This document shows positions 1-27,564 of a DNA stretch of 27,564 bases, one piece after another. The notes below the pieces were generated by a model, which saw only the letters and a program-made list of their open reading frames with translations, had not been told where the DNA came from and searched no databases. Source of the stretch: Plakobranchus ocellatus (Eukaryota; Mollusca; Gastropoda; Plakobranchidae); contig BLXT01003755.1 in the NCBI GenBank assembly GCA_019648995.1, positions 64,884 through 92,447 of the forward strand. Direction: 5' to 3'. Within the stretch, counting starts at the first letter, position 1; every line of letters begins with the position of its first letter. A program made the translations under genes and the position numbers.

Positions 1-363
1 GTTCCTTTCGAAAACAAAAAACGCACAACAGCTCTGACCTCCAGCTTTGACCACTCTTTGATGGGGGTAACCATATTGGAACCATTAGTCTTCAATAGTG
101 CGTTCATCAATGGTGCTGAAACTGCGCACCGTGAAAGTTAATTTATTGTTCTGGTGTTTCCCGTTTACAGATTTAAAAAATATGGATTGGTTCAAGAATT
201 ATGCCCTTTTTCCTGTTTCTTTTCGGACGTCCCTCGTAGCATAGCTGCTTATTTTATAATGGAGTACCGACCTGGGGGGGAAAGGGGGGAAGGGCATGAA
301 GGAAGAACAATATGCAAAGAAACGTTTCTACTGAAAAAACAACATCATATATACTTTAAATCA

Positions 364-394
<31 letters not shown>

Positions 395-2200
395 TTTCAC
401 TTTGGTTATGATCAGTTCATGCGTTTAAGATAGACTTCACTGAGTCCTCGCCATACAATATGAGATTGCATCCCCACCAGCATCTTAAGAGATCAGAGTA
501 ACCCGTGCATGCCCCCTTGTAAACCAATTTTTATATGTCAGAGCGGTCAATAGAAGAGCTTCCCTGCAAAGTCAGGTCCATATGAGCTGGTTTCTTTAGA
601 CAACGTGTGAACATCATTCCCTCACAATCTCCGACCATAACCCAGAATGTCTTTGTTCCGGGAAGTTTTACTTGAAGGGGCCGTCGCAGAAATGCAGCAG
701 TGGTTGATGTTGGCTTTTTTTAAAAGGTACACACTGGGAACCACAAGGGCAGTTGGAACAGCCAAGTTTGGAATGCCGTGATGTGATGTAGGGAGAGGGG
801 CAAGTTGTTGGTTGTTGTTTTTTCTTGAGTTTTTATTTTATTTGTTTGGTATTTTTTTATTAATTATATAAGTATACATTATGGAAATGTATACATTATG
901 ACAGGAAAGGGTTTGGACTGGAAGTGGAAGTAATAAACTATCAAAGTAGTCAGTGGTTCTTTATACAGGAGTTCATTTAATTTTTCTTTGGGTACAGTTC
1001 GGAATTCTAAGAGGATCCAAGGAAGTTATGTGGGCCCCGCAGGCAGGATGTGAGCGATACTGAGTACTCAAAATGAGACTAGAGTCAGTGACATTCGGTC
1101 AACTCTTGTCTTTGGCGTTGGGTATTATTGAAAAACTGTTTTGATTTATTGTTCTCGTGTATGTGCTATCTACACAGGTAAACCTTACAATTTAAAACGA
1201 ATTCATAGGCCAGGTTATATGAAATTCAGATATGAATTTTATTCAAGAGCGTCTATCTATAAACAGTAAACTCTTCAAAAAGCTGTTGTAGCGAAATATT
1301 TTAGGGACGAAATAACCTTGCAGTTCTTGCTGAAATAGTTTCCGTTTTTAGGTATTTTTATTTTTTAGAGTTGGAAAGCTGCTTGGATAAAGTCAAGTTT
1401 ATAAAATGGATATTTCTCAACAGTTCACCATGCTTGTTGCAAACCTCCGGATGATCCTCTGAAAGGACTGAGCTTTCAGTCTAGCTTTATGCTAAAAAAG
1501 CACTACGATGCCTTTAACAATCTGTGCTTTTTGACAGCTCTGGAGAAATAACCTTGTAACATCCAAATCTGAGAGAGAGAGAGACAAGACATCCAACAAA
1601 GAGAGAGAGAGTAATAAGACACAGAAGGGTGACTTTCCATAGCAAAAAAAAAAATCAGCATTGTTAAAAACGGAATGATTCATTAACTCACCTTATAATT
1701 TATTTGACTCTTTTGGTATCATTATCAATGAGTAAAACAAAATAAATATTGAAAACTGTAAAGAATTTTCTTTCAGATGAATATGTGTATGTCCGTGTAT
1801 CTGGGAACGATGTTGTGCAATCGGATTTACAGATGTTGAGAAAAGATTAATTAGGTGCTCTACACTTTTGGAGCAGTTATTTTCTTAAAGCAATTTCTTA
1901 GATTTAATGTAAGAAAGATATTGAAATGCCAGTCGAGTTGCATCCGGTAGAGTTTGAAACCCTTACTGAAGGCAACATAGAAATGGTTAACTTTAAATAA
2001 TATTCATCATGTTGCTTTGACAAACGTTAAAAGGCAGAACTTTAGTGTGACATTATTTTTTTGGTGATTTTGTCATCATTTTGATATTCAAAAGCTGGTT
2101 ATGTTTTTAAAAAAATTAAAGCATTAGCTTTTAGGCCATTACACTCAGAGCCTGGAGTTTTTTAATAGATATGATGACAAACTGTTTTGGCAAACGCTTA
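1..2200. other. No supported gene; short GA repeats only
   Basis: I found no exon with recognisable protein similarity on either strand. The short open frames here run through AT-rich or GA-repeat sequence. GA dinucleotide runs occur at 368-395 and, interrupted, at 1571-1612. This is probably sequence downstream of the AFG3-like gene. Confidence 0.5.
368..395. repeat. (GA)n microsatellite
   Basis: An uninterrupted run of about 13 GA units. Related GA tracts recur at 1571-1612, 8691-8787 and 24294-24312. Confidence 0.95.
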
Positions 2201-2235
2201 TCTATAAACAAATGTGTCAGACACTATATCACTAT

Positions 2236-2312
2236 CAATTGTAGGCATATCAAACCTCTGAAGTCTATTATTGACGAAGAAGGCCTTAAGAGGTTTGATA
2301 CGCCTGCCATTG
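2236..2312. repeat. Short inverted repeat (hairpin)
   Basis: The arms are 2236-2263 and 2285-2312, 28 bp each with 24 matches, around a 21-bp loop. The core ATCAAACCTCT is paired by AGAGGTTTGAT. It lies in the non-coding 3' flank and could be a small foldback element. Confidence 0.75.
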
Positions 2313-2620
2313 ATATGCTCTTTGCATTTATAACACTACCAACAATCAATGGGAGGCAATCAAGCCTAAATGTTGTTTCAAGAGGACATTTTGGGGTCAT
2401 TGTTTGCATAGGCATTAGACACTATAAAAAGTAATGAAAGGGCATTCACCAAATATTCGTTTTAATCCATCGCAATTTATGGGAAAAAATACACGGACAT
2501 GTAATTAGCTTGAAAAATCAAAAAGTAGCACTTTTCTTTTTGTTCTGTTTTGGTTTCACTCCATTTGTTTATGGAAAAGAGAAATAATTTAATCAGAAGC
2601 TCAACAGGGGACTCAACAGT

Positions 2621-2720
2621 CATTTGACTTTGCTTATGTTGCATTACTGTTTATAGAATATGAGACTTATCATTTGACTTTGTTTTACTCCATTACTGTT
2701 CACTAAACATGATGATAATC
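2621..2720. repeat. Two-copy degenerate tandem repeat, period about 50 bp
   Basis: CATTTGACTTTG occurs at 2621 and again at 2671; CATTACTGTT occurs at about 2642 and 2691. The spacing is 49-50 bp. It abuts the left arm of the larger inverted repeat. Confidence 0.6.
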
Positions 2721-3132
2721 AATTGATTTCTATTTTACGCCACTTTTGTTTGTAGTGCAGGAGAGTAATACCTTAGTTATTGGCTTATTCCAGTACCTTT
2801 GTAAGTCAAAATAGCATTTGTTAATCCTTTTCTATAACTATTTTGCACAAATCTCATTTTGCAATAAAAAAAATTGTGCTTGTTTCGTCTCAAAACAGAT
2901 TATTCTCTTCTTCCCATCATATTAGCATTACATTTCTGATAGACAGAGTCCCTCTTTTGGAAAGCCAATTGAAGGGAGTTAATGAGGCCAATTGATACAT
3001 TCATGATTTCATAAACAGTACAATGGTAACTGTGATAAGCCAATAACTAAGGTACATGTATTACTCTCCTGCTCTACAAACAGAAATGGCATGGCATAAA
3101 ATAAAAATCAATTGATTATTATCATATTTAGT
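2702..3132. mobile_element. Long inverted repeat, foldback/MITE-like
   Basis: The left arm, about 2702-2812, is matched in reverse complement by about 3014-3132. Perfect blocks include CCTTAGTTATTGGCTTAT and AATCAATTGAT. The spacer is about 200 bp. A third partial copy of the arm core (ATGCCATTCCTGTTTGTA) lies at 3292-3309. No coding sequence is inside and no target-site duplication is clear. Confidence 0.7.
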
Positions 3133-3685
3133 AAGGCCTAGATTAAATTGGAAGGCTGAGAAGGCTTATACTTCTACACTCCACTTCTACAGACATCTTT
3201 TCAAATATTTTTCGCACAACAGGCTAGTTTTTCAGCATTAAACCATTTTTTTTTTAAAATATTAACAAAAGTAAGAAATGTCATGTATTTTATGCCATTC
3301 CTGTTTGTAACTATAGTCCTACCACACTAGGCCGACTGAGAAATGATATCAAGAAATGTTTGTATATAGATTAAGAAATTTTAAGAAATACAGTATCTAA
3401 TCTATATTTTTCATAATCAATTCAATATCTCAATGTAATCATTCTCTTTGTTCATATGCTACACCAGTTAGTTAGGCCAAAGAAAAGGAGCCTATATAAG
3501 TCGTTTAAAATTTGTTAAAATACAAACATTGACCTCTTGTACCTGATTTTAACAAACTATATTAATATACATTTACTTATTGTCATTTGGAAAGTAATAA
3601 GAATTGTCATGGCTCTATTTATTAATGTGTAAATGCCCTGCTAAATTTTAAAAAGAAAAAAACAACCAAAAACAATGACAACAAC

Positions 3686-3704
3686 AATAGTAATAATAAT
3701 AATA

Positions 3705-3761
<57 letters not shown>

Positions 3762-3801
3762 TAATAATAACAATAACAATAATAATAATAATAATAATAA
3801 C
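3686..3801. repeat. (AAT)n microsatellite
   Basis: About 115 bp of AAT/AATA units with a few AAC variants. On the minus strand it reads as an artefactual poly-leucine frame. Confidence 0.97.
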
Positions 3802-5360
3802 GTAACCTTACTTAAGCCTGGTGCAACTGAGAGAGAGAGCAAGTGCAGACATGAGAAAAATTATTTACCAGTGTGAACATTTTTAACAACTACCCCAGAC
3901 AGAGAGAATAAAGAAATAGAGGCTGAAAGGTTTCAAAAGCCTGTCACAGTAAGAAAAAAAAAAGCTGATTCACAGAACAAAAGAGAATATGCTATCACAG
4001 CACACGACAAACATCATTTTGAAACTACATTTTTTTTTTAAAAACAAAAATCCAATTTTTTATTACTTTAACATAGTTTTATTCAATATGACAAACTTCA
4101 GTGACTTGAAAGACAGCTTTTGCTTGAACCTGTCTTCTGCTATGCTTATTCAGACATTCTGATTTTTATTTTACAGCTCTCAATTTAACATTTTGCTTTA
4201 AAAATTCAAGTAAATTATCACTGTCTAATTTGATTTCAGTTACGATCTATTGAATCCCTGTCCATGCACACAATTAATGTTGCTATAGAACTTTTAAAGT
4301 ATTTACTGAAACTGCTAAGATGACCCTGTGATAAACATTTACACACAATGATGATTGGCCACTCTTCTTGAAAGCCAAGAGATGTCAACTTAGAGGTGCA
4401 GGTTTCACCTGTGCTCTAAGAAACAGATTTTATTTCCAAATTGCTTATCTCTGTGCAAACTTCACACCTCTATTATGGATTTATATAACAATGAAAAAAA
4501 AAATGATTCTCTCTGTTCCACATACATGCATAATTCAAAGGAAAAAATAAAAATAACAAAAAAAACAAGCAACATGGTTTTCATCAATTTTGATACAAAT
4601 TTCTTCTTTGTGCCTTTACAAACAAAGCAATCCCAGCCAAATGTGCATAAACTAAAAGTAAAAAATAAAAAAAAAATTTTTTAAATATATATATATGTAT
4701 ATATTGCCATGTTGGCCTAACAGGCAAGGAAGTATTCTCTTACATAAATTAAGACAGATTTCTTTATCTTGTACACATATAACAGAGTAGTCCTCTCTCA
4801 GATTATTCAGCAGCAGCAAAAAGTTAATGTGAATGCTGCCTATCCAATCTTATTTTACCCGTTTATATTGGCAGATGTATACAGCCTAGCTGGTTTCCTC
4901 TTTAGTGTGGCATTCCTCAAACATAATAATAGGTTTTAAATTTATATTTTTCTTTTTATTTGTATGTGTGTATATGTCTGTATGTGACATAATCAGGAGA
5001 AAAGATCTTTTCACTTTATGCGTTACCACTAGATATCATTTTTCACAGCACACTTATATTAAACTTTACCTCTCTTCCACAGTCAGACAAATTTTTCTAA
5101 TATACTTTAACATACAAGTATCATTCATATAATACTATTTACAATTACTTGGTACATATGAAAAGGAAAAAAATAGAAACATCTGCACAAGCATGAATTG
5201 TTAGGGAATAGGCACAACATCAAAACTCAAGCATTGTTACTTAAACATGCATATCTCGAATTCAGTCCAAAAAGGTCACCAGTAGCAAATTTAAGAACTA
5301 TAAATTGCTACCATTTTCTGAATTATCTAGTAGTGAAATTGGTAAAATGGGAATCTAAAG
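3802..5360. other. AT-rich 3' flank, no gene seen
   Basis: The sequence is AT-rich, with homopolymer runs and a short TA-rich stretch at 4684-4704. No exon or structured RNA is recognisable. It may hold part of the 3' UTR if a distal poly(A) site is used. Confidence 0.4.
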
Positions 5361-5379
5361 AGGTATGTCTTTATTTTGA

Positions 5380-5532
5380 AGAGATTAAGAAGATGTTCAC
5401 GCACGTAGACCTAGCAACAGACAAGACAGAAGACGAGAGAAAATTACAATATGTCTGAGTAGGATTCGAACCTGCATCCTCGTTGGCACCCACAACCTTG
5501 TCTTGTCTGTTGCTCACATCTTCTTAATCTCT
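5380..5532. repeat. Inverted repeat enclosing a Pol III B-box-like motif
   Basis: A 17-bp perfect arm, AGAGATTAAGAAGATGT (5380-5396), pairs with 5516-5532. A 15-bp perfect arm, GCAACAGACAAGACA (5414-5428), pairs with 5499-5513. Between them, on the minus strand at 5472-5462, is GGTTCGAATCC, a perfect tRNA B-box. No convincing A-box is seen. It is probably a tRNA-SINE fragment or small foldback element in the 3' flank. Confidence 0.55.
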
Positions 5533-5639
5533 TTATTCTATATATTTCTGTCGTTCACACTGTATCTCTTGTAGATCCTTAGATCTAGCATTGTGGTATT
5601 GGCTTCCTGTGTGGATAACCTTTCTTTGTAATATATGTG

Positions 5640-5645
5640 TTTATT
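5640..5645 (-). promoter_or_regulatory. Candidate poly(A) signal AATAAA for the AFG3-like mRNA
   Basis: This is the nearest canonical AATAAA on the minus strand downstream of the stop and would give a 3' UTR of about 670 nt. Two more copies follow at 5532-5537 and 5370-5375. The sequence is AT-rich, so chance matches are likely. Confidence 0.25.
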
Positions 5646-6306
5646 TTGAAGAATAGTTTACATATTTTGAAGTAGAATTTACAAATACATGTATTGAAAT
5701 ATTTCTCAAAAAATTTCACATTGAGCACAACTGTGTAGGACTACCACAATAAATGTCATGTTTCCAAAAAAACAGCCTCAGAAATATATGTTTTTTGGTT
5801 GTGTGCTGAGAAACCTGCATTTCACCTGATTTCAAACGCTGTCAGCCTTGCCTTAACCTTGTCAGAGAATTCTAGTCTAAAACACTGAACACTGTTGCTA
5901 ATGTACTAGCACTTCAAAGCATCCCATTTGATGGTGACACTTTATACTTTAAAATACATTTTTTTTCCTTCTTTACAGTACCTTATTCATCAGGACCTGT
6001 GTCAAGAAAAATGCCATAACTTTTAGTTTTTCTCACTACTTAAGCAATTTCATGATTATGCTGATGATTCCTTAGATTAGACTTTTCAAATCCATCTTTC
6101 ATTTGCAATTTCTATTTACTGACAAGAGCTCTTTACTTTCCAAGTTATTTGCATGTGAGAAGCATTTAAAATCAAATTCAATGATGAAAAATTTGAATGA
6201 TTCCATGCAAACATGATCAAACACACCCAATCATCTACTATCAAAACATTTTAAACACATGAAAGTGAAAAAAATCAAAGATTATATCTGTCAAAAAAAA
6301 AAAAAA

Positions 6307-26766
<20,460 letters not shown>

Positions 26767-27564
26767 GTGTGATTTTAATCCTCTTTGTGAGTGGATTCCA
26801 TGATGATGCTGAAAGCCATGAAAGTAAACCACAGACATGAAAAATTCAATTCTAGTATAATAACTTTTTTCGCTTATTTCTTGCCTACAAGATTTTAATA
26901 AATTATTCATTCAAATTGTCATGTTTAATTTAAATTTCAACACACTGATTCAGACTATTCGTTTTTCTAAAATCATTTCATATAAACTTCATGTTCCTGC
27001 TATTTTGAAAATAAAAGGTTGAGAACTACATCACTGGATGCCAGACCAACTTTAAGTACTGTACTTTGGAACAATTCTCAACTTTGAAAACTTCTTACAA
27101 GTGAGTCTATATACCTTACAACACACTTATATTTACTATTTAGATTTCAGCATCTGATAACTATCCTATTTTGCATATAACAATCTTAAGATAAAAGATT
27201 GTATTTCTTTTGTCCATAGCTTTTTCAAATCTTTTGTTTCCAATGAGAAACTTCACATTCTGGGGAAGCATGATGTTCACAACGCATAACTAAAATTGGT
27301 AAGAAAAACATACTTTTCAGAAAATAAGAAAATCTCCATCATATGTTTTCATGCCCCAGAGCTGTTATATTAATAATATACTGGCCACATGGTTTAGTTT
27401 ATGCCTTTAAGAATATGTAAAATTTCATTCATCTACTTCTCATGAAATGATGGATTGAAGGTGATGCTTGAAGTGTGCAAGAAATGAGATGCCATTAAGT
27501 AGATATATCAATATTTTGATAAAAATGTATCTGTGAAATAGTGTTGTGTTAGTGGGCATTTTGG
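26767..27564. other. Upstream sequence, no supported exon
   Basis: This holds the promoter and 5' UTR if exon 1 starts at 26766, or an intron if the 5' end of the gene lies beyond the window. No CpG-rich promoter-like segment and no further presequence-like frame were found. The frame of exon 1 stays open to 26910 but becomes His-rich and not protease-like. Confidence 0.4.

Noticed and set aside
154..411. An 85-codon plus-strand frame ending in Arg-Glu repeats
   Set aside because: Its C-terminus is the GA microsatellite, and no family similarity is visible.
2171..2434. An 87-codon plus-strand frame in the 3' flank
   Set aside because: It spans the 2236-2312 hairpin, has no recognisable domain, and the opposite strand is open across much of the same stretch, as expected for palindromic non-coding DNA.
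3648..3842. A 64-codon minus-strand frame dominated by leucine
   Set aside because: It is a translation of the AAT microsatellite, with no start context or conserved flank.

Overview
This is animal nuclear DNA. It is AT-rich, has short GT-AG exons separated by AT-rich introns, carries GA, AAT and poly(A) simple repeats, and contains remnants of several small transposable-element families. Nothing bacterial is present: no operons, no closely packed ORFs, no ribosome binding sites. The repeats (TAGATC-rich segments, a tRNA-derived SINE, TTAA-flanked elements) and the protein sequence would fit a lophotrochozoan invertebrate, possibly a gastropod mollusc. That placement is an impression, not a search result. 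The window holds one confidently recognised gene, on the minus strand. It encodes the mitochondrial inner-membrane m-AAA protease subunit of the AFG3L2 (AFG3-like) type. Nineteen coding exons run from about 26766 (N-terminus) down to the stop codon at 6307-6309. Splice phases agree at all 18 junctions. If translation starts at the ATG at 26764-26766, the product is 732 residues: a mitochondrial presequence, a charged and Gly-rich stretch, TM1, an intermembrane-space domain, TM2, a Gly-rich linker, an AAA+ ATPase module (Walker A 278-285, Walker B 333-338, pore loop MFVG 310-313, Arg fingers R395/R398), and an M41 zinc protease domain (HEAGH 502-506, third ligand D577) with an acidic/basic tail. 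All catalytic residues are intact. The alternative is that the first exon shown is an internal 44-bp exon and the true first exon lies beyond 27564. Layout: 1-2200 holds no supported gene. From 2236 to 3800 there are inverted repeats and a long AAT microsatellite. From 3800 to 6306 is the 3' flank and untranslated region of the protease gene, with a B-box-containing hairpin at 5380-5532. From 6307 to 26766 is the gene. Its introns hold a tRNA-derived SINE (9540-9662), a TTAA-flanked MITE candidate (13609-13939), two opposed copies of one dispersed repeat (14846-15043 and 20728-20938), a 63-bp tandem duplication (16102-16231), a 52-A homopolymer (16691-16742) and a 561-bp piggyBac-like non-autonomous element with TTAA on both sides (23617-24177). 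From 26767 to 27564 is upstream sequence with no supported exon. I found no novel multi-gene system. The points most worth a second look are the TTAA elements, the unresolved N-terminus, and a junction at exon 10 that looks like a recursive splice site.
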